Translations under genes and position numbers: made by a program
The notes under the pieces: model-generated
Seen by the model: only the letters and a program-made list of their open reading frames with translations
Database searches by the model: none
What the model was told of the DNA's origin: nothing
Shown here: positions 1 through 13,486 of the stretch, one piece after another
Position numbering within the stretch: position 1 is the stretch's first letter
Layout: every line of letters begins with the position of its first letter
Assembly: GCA_016946835.1 (NCBI GenBank)
Contig: JACVTC010000027.1
Span: 962,501 to 1,010,000, forward strand
From: Neocallimastix lanati (nom. inval.)
Lineage: Eukaryota > Neocallimastigomycota > Neocallimastigomycetes > Neocallimastigales > Neocallimastigaceae
Reading direction: 5' to 3'
Length of the DNA stretch: 47,500 bases

Positions 1-49
1 CAAAATGACATAATTTACAAATACTTTTTTCTAATGTTTCAAAGGAACA

Positions 50-90
<41 letters not shown>

Positions 91-380
91 AATAAAAAAA
101 ATAAAAATAAAACTTTAATTATATTAAATCCATTATTAATAAAATAATACTTTTTGTTAATAATTTTTAATGTTATATTAATATAATTAATTTTTATTAC
201 ATAATTTTTTTTTTAAAGAATATTTAAAAAAAAAAAAATTATTTAGCTCATTATTTTCATTATATATATATATTTGATATATAATGTAAATTATATATTA
301 ATATAATAGAAAAAATATTTATATATATAAATTTTTTAAATATAATTCTCTTCATATCTGAATATATTTCTGCTTTATTT

Positions 381-414
<34 letters not shown>

Positions 415-570
415 GAATTATTATTATTATTATTATTATTTATTATTACGAATTATTATTTCTAGTCTTTGTTGTACAACTTTTCATTAAATTATATTTT
501 CCTGTTGTTTTCTAGGTATATATATATATATATAAAAAAAAAAAAAAAACTATATTGTTTTCCTTATTTT
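1..570. other. AT-rich intergenic DNA with a dispersed repeat
   Basis: I see no gene here. Positions 1 to about 135 resemble 4055-4205: both carry the CAAAGGAAC motif, a poly(A)/AT stretch, and then the shared block AAACTTTAATTATATTAAAT. Both are followed some 200 bp later by ATT triplet runs (here at about 382-450). The repeat may start left of the window. The rest is homopolymer and TA dinucleotide sequence. Confidence 0.5.
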
Positions 571-1376
571 ATATACGTTCCATGTTCAACTAAATGCTTT
601 ACTAAATTTTCATATCTACTTTTGTATGGTTAAAATAAAAATAATGGGGTTTCACCTTTTTCATTTTCTTTATTTATATCCGCACTATGTTCAACTAAAT
701 ATTTTACCAAATTTTCATTTTCACTTTGACATGTATAAAATAATGGGGTTTCACCTTTTTCATTTTCTTTATTTATATCAGCTCCATGTTCAACTAAATA
801 TTTTACCATATTTTCATTCATTCTTTCACACGCATAAAATAATGGCGTGCTACCAAATCCATCTTCTCTATTTACATCGGTTTCATGTTCAACTAAATAT
901 TTTACTGCATTTACAGTTACATTCGCATTTCCGCATGTATAAAGTAATGGTGTTCTACTCCTACAACCTACTTTATTTACATTTGCTTCATGTTCAACTA
1001 AATATTTTACCAAATTTTCATTTCCATTCTGACATGTATAAAATAATGAGGTTTCACCATTTTCATCTTCTTTATAAATATCTGCTCCATGTTCAACTAA
1101 ATATTTTACCAAATTTTCATTTCCATTTTCACATTCATAAAATAACGGGGTTGCACCATTTACATCTTCTTTACTTATATTTGCTCCAAGTTCAACTAAA
1201 TATTTTACTATATTTTCATTTCCATTTTTACAGGCACTGAACAAATATTTATTATCATTATCATTATAATTTATTTTAAGTTTATATTTTTCAAATTGTT
1301 GTTTTAAATTGGATAGTGATATTGGAGTTTTATTTTTTATAACAAAGTAATAACTGTAAAATATAGTTATTGTCAA
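571..1376 (-). pseudogene. ankyrin-repeat protein, truncated/broken
   Basis: The minus-strand frame starting at 1376 gives 248 residues. After a ~45-residue start it holds at least six ankyrin-type units with the core NLVKYLVEHGADI followed by GETPLFYTC, about 33-36 residues each. Ankyrin repeats are protein-protein interaction scaffolds; nothing shows the partner. The frame ends at 630 with TAA inside a repeat, directly after TPLFLF. The same frame then resumes with a recognisable seventh repeat (ENLVKHLVEHGTYIK, to about 573) before the next stop. The break therefore looks like a nonsense or small-insertion lesion within an array and not a natural C terminus. The N terminus lacks a clear domain, and the gene abuts a copia relic, so it may also be truncated on that side. 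It is probably a decayed member of a large ankyrin family, though a functional short protein cannot be excluded. Confidence 0.6.
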
Positions 1377-1469
1377 AAAATTTTTAATAAGCCAAGTATA
1401 TATTGTACTTGGTTTATTAAAATCAAATAATTCTTCTAAAAATATTTTTTATTCATAGAATTTTCTTAA

Positions 1470-2760
1470 CTCATTTCAGAAGTACTTACTTATTCAGCTT
1501 ATGCGGCAGGTAGTGCAATACTTTATTGTTTTTTTAGAGGTCCAACATATAGGATTATTTCCCCAATAAGTATAATATATTTCATGAGGTAGATTTTTCT
1601 ATCATCAATACTTTCTGAAAAGTCTGAATCCGTATATACGAGTATTTTATTACCAATTCCATCATAACAAATTTTATAATTTTTTAGGTATATTTAAATA
1701 AATATTTTAATAGATGTGTTAACTTTTTTTCCATTCTGAAATAGTTGGATGCTCCGAATTTCTAAAGGCTTTTCCAACAGCAAATGCAATATCTGGACGT
1801 GTATATTTTGCTAAAAAAAAAATTAAAGAACCGATTGCACTTTCGCAGGTAGTCATACTAAAAGGCTTAATATTCTCAGAAATTTTATTATCACCAACAC
1901 AAGAGGTAATTTGTTTTTCTTGTATATTAAATGTTGAAGTTTTTAATAATTTTTCTATAAAGTCAATTGGAGATATAATATAATTATTATTTTCTTTTTT
2001 TTTTTTTTTTTTAACTTTTATGCCTAAAATATAATTAATTGGTTCAAACTCTGATCTCTTGAAATTATTTTTAATAATATTAATTGCATGATTAATTTCC
2101 ATTCTTTCACCAGTAATCATCATATCAACAGCATAAATACCTATAAAGACATACTAATTTATTGTCTTTAATTTTTCTTAAAAATACATTTTTCAGATAT
2201 TAATTGTTCAAAAACTGTTTTTAATTTAAGAAATTTGTTATTGTTATATTCCATTGTCTACTCTGATTGTTTAAGTCCATAGAGAGCCTTATTAAGTTTC
2301 CAATAACTTTTGCCATAAATTTAATTACCGGGGTAGAATAGTAACATAGATATCTTTGTCTAAGTTAGCATTAAGATAATCTGCTTTTATATCCAGCTGT
2401 ATAATGTCCTAATACAAATTTAGCAGCAATTGCGATAATTAATTTTAAAGCATCTATATTTAGAGTAAGGGGAGTATGTAAGTTCAAATTCAAATACTTC
2501 TTCTTTATTTACAAATCTCTGGCAACTACACGAGCTTTTCTTGTAATAATAACACTGTTTGATCCGATTTTATTTGTAAGTTATTACTTTGTTGCTCTTT
2601 GGAACGTATTTAACAAAAGTAAATATTTTATTATAGTATAAATTCTGTATTTCATCAATGATTACTTCTTCCCATTCAAGATATTTCTTTACTGTTAATA
2701 GCATCATAATATGTGAAAGGAATATTAATGACAATCTTAGCACTAAATTTATTTTTGAAT
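1470..2760 (-). pseudogene. decayed Ty1/copia pol relic (RT-RNase H region)
   Basis: The minus strand keeps a diverged copy of the pol region of the intact element at 4518-10877. One open stretch (2123 to 1719) encodes the end of reverse transcriptase, with the motifs INYILGIKVKK, GDNKISENIKPF and CTRPDIAFAV-like KYTRPDIAFAVGKAF, matching the intact copy's EYILGIEVKK, GDNKISENNKPF and CTRPDIAFAVNKAS. Collinear nucleotide similarity continues on both sides: 2160-2720 corresponds to about 5800-6360 of the intact element (palm and fingers of RT), and 1470-1640 to about 5215-5310 (start of RNase H). Several frameshifts and stops separate these pieces, so no polymerase can be made. No LTR was recognised at either side. 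It is an older insertion of a related but distinct family. Confidence 0.8.
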
Positions 2761-4837
<2,077 letters not shown>

Positions 4838-4846
4838 CTCCCCCTC
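4838..4846 (-). promoter_or_regulatory. polypurine tract (plus-strand priming site)
   Basis: On the minus strand the 9 bases directly before the 3' LTR read GAGGGGGAG. They are the only G-rich purine run in the neighbourhood. In LTR elements such a tract resists RNase H and primes second-strand DNA. Its position touching the LTR edge is what the class requires. Confidence 0.85.
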
Positions 4847-4857
4847 AAATAATATTT

Positions 4858-7800
4858 TTAGATAAAAATGTTGTTTGTAAATTTTTGTATCTTTGGTCCA
4901 TTGGAGTCCTTGGTTAATATGTCCGCTAGCATGTTTTCAGTATCAATATATTCTAATTTTACTTTCTTCTTTGCAATATTGTCCCTGTTGAAATGATATC
5001 TTACACTTATATGCTTTAATTTTGTATTTATTTCTCCGTTCTCCATTATTTTCTTACTTGCTTGATTATCTGTATAGATTTTAACAGTTATCCATTTGTT
5101 TAAAATTTCTTTTATTATATTTCTAATCCATAATATTTTCTTTATATTTTCGGAAGTGCTTATGTACTCTGCTTCAGCAGTAGACGTAGCAACACTTGTT
5201 TGTTTCTTGGACAACCAGCATATCGGACTTGTTCCCATAAGTATTATTCCTCCTGAGGTAGATTTTCTATCTTCCAAACAGCCGGCAAAGTCAGAGTCGG
5301 TATATGCAACAAGCTCCCCCTTTCCATTATATTCTATCTTAAATTCTTTGGTACTATTAATATATTTTAGAATATTTATTATTTTGTTCCAATCCGATAT
5401 AGTTGGATTTTCACATTTTCTTGAAGCTTTATTTACAGCGAAAGCTATGTCAGGTCTAGTACATTTCGAAAGGTATATTAAGGAACCTATTGCGCTTTTG
5501 TAGATTGTTTTATCGAAAGGTTTATTGTTTTCTGATATTTTATTATCACCAGTACATGGTGTTTTTCTTTTCTTTGTATTATCAATATTAAATTTATATA
5601 ACATATTATTTATAAAATTTTTCTGTGAAATAATATATGAATTATTTTCTTTCTTTACTTCAATTCCTAATATGTATTCAATTGGATCACATTTAGATAT
5701 TTTAAATTTTGATTTTATTTTATTTATTATTTGTTTAATGTATTCGTTTTCTCCAGCGATGACCATGTCGTCCACGTATAAGCCGATAATGCATTTTGTT
5801 ATATTATTTTTTGTAAATTTGAAAATACATTGTTCGGATTTAATTTGAATGAACTCATTTTTTATTAGGAATTTTCTAATGGTATTATACCATTGTCTAC
5901 CAGATTGCTTAAGGCCATACAAAGCTTTGTTGAGCTTCCAATATCCCCGCCCAAAGCGCGTATCGCCTTTAGGAATAGTAGTATAAATATCTTTATCAAG
6001 CGGAGCATTAAGGTAAGCGGCCTTTATATCTAGCTGGAAAATATTCCACTTAAGAGCAGCAGAAATAGCGAATATTAATTTAAGACCATCAATGTTTAGA
6101 GTAGGAGAATAAGTTAATTCATAATCGATTCCCCATTTTTGTTTAAATCCACGAGCAGCTAAACGAGCTTTATATTTATAAATATTATTATTTGAATCAC
6201 GTTTAGTGTTGAAAACCCATTTTGTGGTAATGATGTTCTTGTTTTTAGGTACATTTTTAACAAAAGTCATAATATTATTAGAATAAAGGTTATTAAGTTC
6301 ATCATTAATAGCCTCAATCCAGTTATTTTTGTCTTCACTGTTTATTGCTTCTTCATACGTATTAGGAATGTGACAAAATATAGAAGCAATAATAATGTCG
6401 TTGATTTGGTCTAGTTTCCTACGAGAACTAATATTAGTAGGTGCAGTCTCTTTATATTTTGGACTAAGTGGTCTTTTATGGATATTGCCATATTCTGTAT
6501 TGGCTACAATATCATCCATAATTTCATCTTTATTAAAATCAATAACACTTGATGCATCTATAAGAGATTTGTGGGCATAATTTTCTTTATTTACTATATT
6601 ATTGTTGTTAAATTTATTATTTATTTCGTTATTATTAGTAAGTGAAATTTCGTCTGTTTTTTGAGAAATTTGGTTGGTTGAAGAATCGGTTATTAAAGGT
6701 AAATTCTGATTAAAATTATATGGAAGAGTTATATTTTTAAGATTTTCCATTACCGTATTTTTATTATCTGAAGGAATATTATTGATATCTATTGTAGGAG
6801 TGGAGAAATTATAGTTTTTCTTCATAGAGTCGCTGGATTTTGAATTTTGTTGAATTAATTTATTATTTTTCGATAAAAAATTTTTATTAATAAAATTTTG
6901 ATCATTTTTTGGAAAATTTTTGATATTCATTGATTTATTTGAATTATTAATAGATTTATGTGAATCATTATTGTTGTCATATGTAATATGTGATTCATTA
7001 GTGTTATTTGAAATTATTGAATTATTTGAAAATTTTTTGATATGATATGAATGTGATTTTGCTTCAGCCAATAGATTTTCTTGAATTTTTTCATCATTTT
7101 TTGAAAAATTTTTATTATTAAAATTTTTTTTCATATTATTATTATTTATTGTAAAATTCTGTAAATTTTGGCTTGATTTTTCATTATTTAAAAATATTTT
7201 ATTTTTATCAAAATTTTCAAATTCGGTTATTTTTTCTTTTCCTTTGTTCCTGCTGGAAGTTGAGGCGGCGTAAGCAGGATCTTCTGGTTTATATTTTTCA
7301 ATAATGTTAGAATTAAAATTGGTATTCTTAGTATTATTTCTAAACTTTTTATTATAATTTTTATTTATTATTTCTAAATTTCTATTTATCTCATTCAAAT
7401 AATTATTTTCAGAATTATTTTTGTCAACATTGTTGAAATTGAATTTCAATTTAAATTCACCATTATTTTTATTTTTAATTTCAGGATTAATTTTAGAATT
7501 AATTTCAACATCTTTATTTAAATTATGGTTATTTTTCTGGTTTATATCTTTATTATCAAATTCTTGATTTTCTTCATTTAACGATATATTATTGACATGC
7601 TTATTTTTAATGTAATTACTTTTATGTTCTGTATTAGTAGTCCTTTCATTATTAATATTTTCATTTAAAATGTTTTCTTCATTTAAGATGTTTCTTCCAT
7701 TAAAATTATTTTCATTGTTCATATTATTATCTTCATTTATATTATTATCTTCATTTATAATATTATCTTCTGGATTCATATCTTTTCTATTGTTGTCTTT

Positions 7801-10482
7801 CATAAATGAGAAGTAAGAGTCTTTATAATTGCTTGTTTCGTATTTGTGTTTACTAGGCTCTTCTTCAACGAATTCTACATCGTTAGTATAATGTATTTTA
7901 TTATTTTCAATATCCATGATAATATATGAATATTTTTTATCATCAAATCCCAAGAATACGCCCTTCTTAGCATTTGGTAAAAATTTTGATTTGTGTTGTG
8001 TATCATCCCTGTAATAACACACACAACCAAAGGTTTTTAAATGTTTTAACTCTACCTTTTTGTTGTAAAATACTTCATTGGGTATTAAAAATTTATTTCC
8101 TGAATGGGGAATTAAGTTATATATGTAGCATGCCTGTTTTATGGCGAAATTCCAAAAGTTTTCTGATAATTCTGCCCAATATAGAAGAGTTTTAGCTGAA
8201 TTTCTAAGAGTTCTGTTTATTCTTTCAGCTTTTCCATTAACTTCAGGACAACCTGGGGGAGAATAGGTTTTTTCAATTCCATTTTCTTTACAGTATTTAT
8301 TAACTGTTTTATTTTTAAATTCCTTTCCTCCATCTGATTTAAATATTTTAATATTATATTCTTTAAATTGGTTATTTAAGTACTTGAAGAATTCCACAAT
8401 TAATTCGGGGGCTTCGGCTTTAGATTTTAAAGTATATATCCATACTTTTCTTGAGAATTCATCCATGAATGTAATAAAGTATTTTTTATTATTGATAGAT
8501 GAATTGTATGGACCTGAAATGTCTGAATGTATTATTTCTAATATTTTCGTAGCTTTTGGTGTTTTTCCTCTGTGTGATTTCCTTGACATTTTAGCTACTT
8601 TACATTCTATGCATTTAGGAGTTTTTATTTGGTGTAAACTTAGATATTTGTTTATGTTTTCTAGGTAATAATGACCTAGTCTTCTATGCCAAATTTCAAG
8701 GCTTTTTTCATCAACTTCGTTTAAAGCCATAATATTTTTATCCTTTTCTTCAAAGTTTTTATTAATCTTGTAAGTATTTACTAAGAATTGATTATCATTT
8801 GTAGAATAATAAGTTCCTATATATACATTATTTGGACCCCATAAGTTAAATCTACCACGTGTATAATCATCAGTGTCAATAATGACTCTATATCCTATTT
8901 TGGCCAGTTCTATTCCACTAATAAGATTTTTAGTTGCAGATTTTGAATATAATACCTTGTCTAGTCGTAAATATATTCCATTAATGTAACATTCGTAAGT
9001 ACCATATCCTTCGAAGCTACACATTGTCCCATTGGCACATCTTAACTTTATTTTGCAGTGAATAAAATTATTTAGCAAATTAAAATCATTAGTTATATGT
9101 TCTCCAGCACCAGTATCATATAACCATTCACTAGTCTTATCATTTTCTTCATAATAATTGATGTTGTTTACATATAATTCCTCTTTTTTATTAGGAATTG
9201 TTATCTCCTTTGGAATAATAAAACTATCATTCACGTATTCAATTAATCCAGAAAATTTAACCTTATTGTCAATGTTTATTTCTTCTTGTTTTTCTATCAG
9301 TGCCCTTGCGTCTTCAAAATCAAAATTATCGTCATAACTACTGGCACTGTCTGGATCAGAAATTTTACTTATCAAATGTAAAGACTTCTTTGGATAATCA
9401 TTTAATGTGGTCTTTACTTGAAGCTTTTCTTGCCTCCCTTTATTATGATTTGACTTCGTCTTCATATTATATATGCAGTTTCTGGTAGAGTGTCCTTTAA
9501 CTTCACAAATGTGACAATATGATTTATTATTATTGTCTTTGTTACTATTATCTTTATTATTATTGTTATATTGGTTACCATTTTGCTTTCCTCTTTTCTT
9601 AGAGTTAGAGCTTTTGTTATTATGGTTGTTGTGTTCATTTTTCTTTGAGGAATTACTAGTTCTTCTTCCTCTACTGATAAAATCTAGATCCATTGGATCA
9701 TCTTTTTCAATGGTTTTGTTATCTTCCCAATTTTCTAGGTAATATTTTGCATAAATAAAACTTTTGAGATTATTAATATATACATTAGGGTCACTATTCA
9801 AATTAATTTGAATGATATTTTTATAATCATCCGGTAGTACGTTATAGAGATATTTTAATTTTTCCTTATCAGTGATCTCCACATGTTGTTCTTCCATATC
9901 ATCGAAAGTTTCTTTCATAAGTTCTAGCTTTTCGATTATTTGATTTCTATCTCTGGCTTTAATACTTCTTAACCTTTTAAGCCAGTATTCCATATCAGCA
10001 TTTGAATTTCCATATTTTGATTTGAGTCTTTCCATTATACGGAAACCATTATTAAGTCTGCTGATTTCTCTTAAAACAGAATCATCGACATTCTTACTGA
10101 TCATGAGTATCATGTCAGCATCGATCCTTTCTGCTTCCTCAACTAATCTGATATGATTAAGAGGATTACCAAAAAAGTTAGTTAGCTGAGTATTGATATC
10201 AACATTATTGTTTCGATTAACCTCAGCATTATTGTTTCGAATAGGTGCGGCAGGAGCTTGCGGTAACATTTTGGTAATTAATTTAGTAATTACCTTGTTG
10301 ATAACATCGTTGACATTGGGGTTGTAATCAAAACCTACATCATTAAGTTTTCCAACGACGTCGACTTCCATGAATTCCTTAATACCTTGACGTTTAGCGG
10401 CATTGTCAATAAGGAATTTCCACTCATTAAAGTTGGATTTTCCATGGAGGCGTTGGTCCTTAGCTAAGTTAAAGTCTTGCAT
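4858..10482 (-). CDS. copia Gag-Pol polyprotein (1,874 aa)
   Basis: One uninterrupted frame for the capsid and enzymes of the retroelement. Approximate order: Gag (1-320) with a copia-type gag core, then a CCHC zinc knuckle (C323, C326, H331, C336). The aspartic protease has D456-T-G. The integrase zinc region is H599/H604/C624/C627, with catalytic D654, D717 and E753 (D,D-35-E spacing between the last two). An extremely Asn-rich spacer fills about 875-1320. Reverse transcriptase has D1485 and the YVDD box with D1571/D1572. RNase H has D1729, E1772 and D1805. All expected catalytic residues are present. The start at 10482 lies 75 nt after the 5' LTR, which suits a short leader. Gag and Pol are fused in one frame, as in Drosophila copia and unlike Ty1, so no frameshift is needed. 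It is several hundred residues longer than typical copia polyproteins, mainly because of the spacer. Confidence 0.95.
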   Translation of the reverse strand: MQDFNLAKDQRLHGKSNFNEWKFLIDNAAKRQGIKEFMEVDVVGKLNDVGFDYNPNVNDVINKVITKLITKMLPQAPAAPIRNNNAEVNRNNNVDINTQLTNFFGNPLNHIRLVEEAERIDADMILMISKNVDDSVLREISRLNNGFRIMERLKSKYGNSNADMEYWLKRLRSIKARDRNQIIEKLELMKETFDDMEEQHVEITDKEKLKYLYNVLPDDYKNIIQINLNSDPNVYINNLKSFIYAKYYLENWEDNKTIEKDDPMDLDFISRGRRTSNSSKKNEHNNHNNKSSNSKKRGKQNGNQYNNNNKDNSNKDNNNKSYCHICEVKGHSTRNCIYNMKTKSNHNKGRQEKLQVKTTLNDYPKKSLHLISKISDPDSASSYDDNFDFEDARALIEKQEEINIDNKVKFSGLIEYVNDSFIIPKEITIPNKKEELYVNNINYYEENDKTSEWLYDTGAGEHITNDFNLLNNFIHCKIKLRCANGTMCSFEGYGTYECYINGIYLRLDKVLYSKSATKNLISGIELAKIGYRVIIDTDDYTRGRFNLWGPNNVYIGTYYSTNDNQFLVNTYKINKNFEEKDKNIMALNEVDEKSLEIWHRRLGHYYLENINKYLSLHQIKTPKCIECKVAKMSRKSHRGKTPKATKILEIIHSDISGPYNSSINNKKYFITFMDEFSRKVWIYTLKSKAEAPELIVEFFKYLNNQFKEYNIKIFKSDGGKEFKNKTVNKYCKENGIEKTYSPPGCPEVNGKAERINRTLRNSAKTLLYWAELSENFWNFAIKQACYIYNLIPHSGNKFLIPNEVFYNKKVELKHLKTFGCVCYYRDDTQHKSKFLPNAKKGVFLGFDDKKYSYIIMDIENNKIHYTNDVEFVEEEPSKHKYETSNYKDSYFSFMKDNNRKDMNPEDNIINEDNNINEDNNMNNENNFNGRNILNEENILNENINNERTTNTEHKSNYIKNKHVNNISLNEENQEFDNKDINQKNNHNLNKDVEINSKINPEIKNKNNGEFKLKFNFNNVDKNNSENNYLNEINRNLEIINKNYNKKFRNNTKNTNFNSNIIEKYKPEDPAYAASTSSRNKGKEKITEFENFDKNKIFLNNEKSSQNLQNFTINNNNMKKNFNNKNFSKNDEKIQENLLAEAKSHSYHIKKFSNNSIISNNTNESHITYDNNNDSHKSINNSNKSMNIKNFPKNDQNFINKNFLSKNNKLIQQNSKSSDSMKKNYNFSTPTIDINNIPSDNKNTVMENLKNITLPYNFNQNLPLITDSSTNQISQKTDEISLTNNNEINNKFNNNNIVNKENYAHKSLIDASSVIDFNKDEIMDDIVANTEYGNIHKRPLSPKYKETAPTNISSRRKLDQINDIIIASIFCHIPNTYEEAINSEDKNNWIEAINDELNNLYSNNIMTFVKNVPKNKNIITTKWVFNTKRDSNNNIYKYKARLAARGFKQKWGIDYELTYSPTLNIDGLKLIFAISAALKWNIFQLDIKAAYLNAPLDKDIYTTIPKGDTRFGRGYWKLNKALYGLKQSGRQWYNTIRKFLIKNEFIQIKSEQCIFKFTKNNITKCIIGLYVDDMVIAGENEYIKQIINKIKSKFKISKCDPIEYILGIEVKKENNSYIISQKNFINNMLYKFNIDNTKKRKTPCTGDNKISENNKPFDKTIYKSAIGSLIYLSKCTRPDIAFAVNKASRKCENPTISDWNKIINILKYINSTKEFKIEYNGKGELVAYTDSDFAGCLEDRKSTSGGIILMGTSPICWLSKKQTSVATSTAEAEYISTSENIKKILWIRNIIKEILNKWITVKIYTDNQASKKIMENGEINTKLKHISVRYHFNRDNIAKKKVKLEYIDTENMLADILTKDSNGPKIQKFTNNIFI

Positions 10483-10543
10483 GATTTCGAAGCGGTGAAG
10501 CGAATTAATTAAGTACTTTTAATAATAAATAATATGAGTCAAC

Positions 10544-10557
10544 TGAGACTCTTAATC
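10544..10557 (-). promoter_or_regulatory. primer-binding site, apparently for a tRNA-Lys(CUU) half
   Basis: Directly after the 5' LTR (no spacer) the element reads GATTAAGAGTCTCA. The other strand, TGAGACTCTTAATC, equals the anticodon arm of eukaryotic tRNA-Lys(CUU), about nucleotides 27-40 (anticodon CTT inside the loop CTCTTAA). A normal PBS would begin TGG, complementary to the tRNA 3' CCA; that is absent. Drosophila copia is known to use a 5' half of initiator tRNA-Met cut near position 39, so priming by a tRNA-Lys half is a reasonable inference. The match to tRNA is from memory of conserved tRNA-Lys sequences. Confidence 0.7.
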
Positions 10558-10877
10558 TGTTAGCTTTATTAAATTTAGATCTATAATAATATTCCTTATG
10601 GAATATGGTATACAAGGGAAATAAGTGTATGATCTATCTTTCGGCTTTAAATAAGTAATAAAGTCACATGTTACAACATGCGTTTTCCATAACATAAAAT
10701 AAATTAAAAATTAATTAAATAAATATTAAAAGATAATTAACATAGATTTATACAAGACGATAGATCATAATACATTTAAGTAATCATTAAATATAAATAA
10801 ATAAATACACATAAATATAAATAAATACTATAAATAAATAAATTAAATATATAGTTAAATTATGAGTGCAGTCAACA
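10558..10877 (-). repeat. 5' LTR of the copia element
   Basis: 320 bp, identical by eye to 4518-4837. In the element's orientation it holds the promoter and the start of the genomic RNA. It is followed on its outer side by ATT triplets, the remainder of the microsatellite into which the element went. Confidence 0.93.
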
Positions 10878-13486
10878 ATTATTATTATTATTATTATTAT
10901 TATTATTTTTTATTTTAATTGAAAGTATACTTTTTTTATTTTTACAATATCGAAATTTATTTGATTTTTTAATTTCATATAGAATTATGCTTAACTTTTT
11001 CAAAATTTTTTTAAATAATTTTTAGTACATTACAAAATGTTTCAATACATTTAAATACATTTTTAACGAATTAGTTTATAATGTATTAATAAATTGAATA
11101 AAATCTATTAATTAAATTAAGGCAGTAAACCTTATTTTTATTATTTATTATTATTATTTTTGTAATTTTAAAATAATAAAGGGAATATTATGATGGTACA
11201 ATAAATAAATAATATAATTTATTAGTAGTTATTTAATGTCTTAATTAAAAAATAAAAACTAATTAGAAATAAATTATGGTTCTAAATACTAATAAAGCAA
11301 TAATTATAAACATTTGATAGATAATAATAGTAGTAAGTATACCATTAATAATAGTAAAATAATAGTAGTAAGCCGTTAATAATAGTAATTCATTAATACT
11401 AAAATTGCTATAAATATATAAATGAATTTAAATAAAAAAAAATTTTTTTTAATGTAATTTTTCATATATATATATATATATTATTATTCATGAATTTATT
11501 CATTATATTCCTAATTAGTTTATATAAAATTACATATTGTAGTTTTTACATATATTATAGATATAAATAGTTTTTTTTTTTATTTTTATTTTATTTTAAA
11601 AATTAATAAAGGATAAATTTGACAATTTTCATTCAGCCTTCATGATTAATATAAAGGTAAACTATTATTCAATTATTACAATTCTTATTTATTTATTTAT
11701 TATTCAATTATTATTTATTCAATTATTACAATTATTTATCTATTTATTCTTCAATTATTATTCATTTATTTATTATTCAATTATTATTTATTTATTATTC
11801 AATTCTTATTTATTTATTATTCAATTATTATTCATTTATTTATTATTCAATTCTTATTTATTTATTATTCAATTATTATTCATTTATTTATTATTCAATT
11901 CTTATTTATTTATTATTCAATTATTACAATTATTATTTATTTATTTATTCTTCAATTATTATTCATTTATTTATTCTTCAATTATTATATATTTATTTAT
12001 TCTTCAATTATTGTTTATTCTAATTAAAATTTATAAATATTTAGCCTCTTTTTTTTTTGTATACAATGTATACAATAAATTACGTTTGAAATAGAAATAA
12101 TAATAATAAAAATAAAAAAAAAATAATTTTAATTAAGAAAGGATATGTGACATATTCTTATTTATTATTTTTGATGCAGTGACATAATATTATAAAATTT
12201 AATTTAATTTAATTTAATTAAAATATATAAATAAATGAATGAATAAATAAAAGACTAAATAAATAAATAGCTAAATGATTATAGGATTAAACAAAATGGC
12301 TAAATTAATAAATTATTAATAATATGATAAATTATTTTTAATAATTATTATTATCACAACTAAAGACCACTTTTTATCTATAGAAATAAAATAATAATAA
12401 ATAATAAATAATTATAATAATTGAATAATAAATAATAATAAATAATAAATAATAAATAATAAATAATAAATAAATAAATAATAAATAATAAATAATAAAT
12501 TATAAATAATAAATAATAAATAATAAATAATACATAATAAATAATAAATAAATAAATAAATAAATAATAAATAATAAATAATAATATCAATATCTTAAAA
12601 TTATTATTATCATTATCATTATCATTATTGATAACTAAATTCCAATTTAAAGAATTCTTTAAAATTAAGGTTAACATGCTACTAATAATGAAGAATCCTT
12701 TTCCAAGCCATGCCTATCGTTTAGAATTTTAATTAAAAAAAAAAAAAAAAATGGATAATATAAAAATCTATAATAGAAATAAAGAATTTTAATTCATATC
12801 AAATAAAACTAAAAGTATTAACTAATAATTACAATTATTATATTAAGAATTAAGAATTAATAATAAAAAAAAAAAAGATTCTTTTTATTCCTTTTATGAA
12901 GTAATTATTATTATTTATTATTATTTACTATTATTTATTATTATTTAATAATTTTTATTATTATTTAATATTATTTACTATTATTTATTATTATTTAATA
13001 ATTTTTATTATTATTTATTATTATCTTTTTTGTACAAAAGTTTACGTTATTAATTTTATAGAAATGTTAATACTTTTGTATATAAAGATAGTAATAAATA
13101 ATAATAATAAGTTATATGATATAATATTTAATTCATCCGAGTTTTTTTTTTTTTTTGAAAAAAAAAAAGTTTAAATATAATATAGCAAATATTATAAAGA
13201 GAAACTGTTCTCAACTTTTATGGTAAATGCTTTAAGTAGAGAAATTGAAAAAAAAAAAAAAAAAAAAAAAAAAATAAAGAAAAGAAAAAAAAATATCAAT
13301 AATTTTGTTGATACATTGAAAAAAGGTTTAAATACATTATTATCTGTAATAAATGAATTGACTGAAAACGGAATAAATATTATACACACAAAAAAAAATT
13401 TTTTTATCCTATATTTTTCTTTACCCCATAATAAATGCTTTAAAAAAAAAAAAAAAAAGATATTCCTTTAAAAAAAATTTTTTATA
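10878..13486. other. AT-rich intergenic DNA with minisatellites
   Basis: I find no gene. Recognisable repeats are a 48-bp minisatellite of TTATT/CAATT words (about 11769-11920, with degenerate copies out to 12015), a (TAATAAA)n heptamer tract at about 12390-12590, and a 50-bp tandem pair at 12911-13020. A 9-bp inverted repeat (TACAAAAGT...ACTTTTGTA) lies at about 13033-13080. Open frames here are long only because the repeats lack stop codons in one orientation. Confidence 0.6.

Noticed and set aside
626-1240. Plus-strand open frame rich in His/Phe/Leu
   Set aside because: It is the antisense of the ankyrin repeats; its apparent repeats mirror the minus-strand gene.
5096-9742. Several plus-strand open frames of 60-135 codons
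   Set aside because: They lie antisense to the intact gag-pol frame and have no independent features.
11642-12094. 150-codon plus-strand frame
   Set aside because: It follows a TTATT/CAATT minisatellite; the Ile/Leu/Tyr/Phe composition comes from the repeat.
12378-12677. 99-codon minus-strand frame
   Set aside because: A heptamer repeat (ATAAATA) has no stop codon in this orientation.
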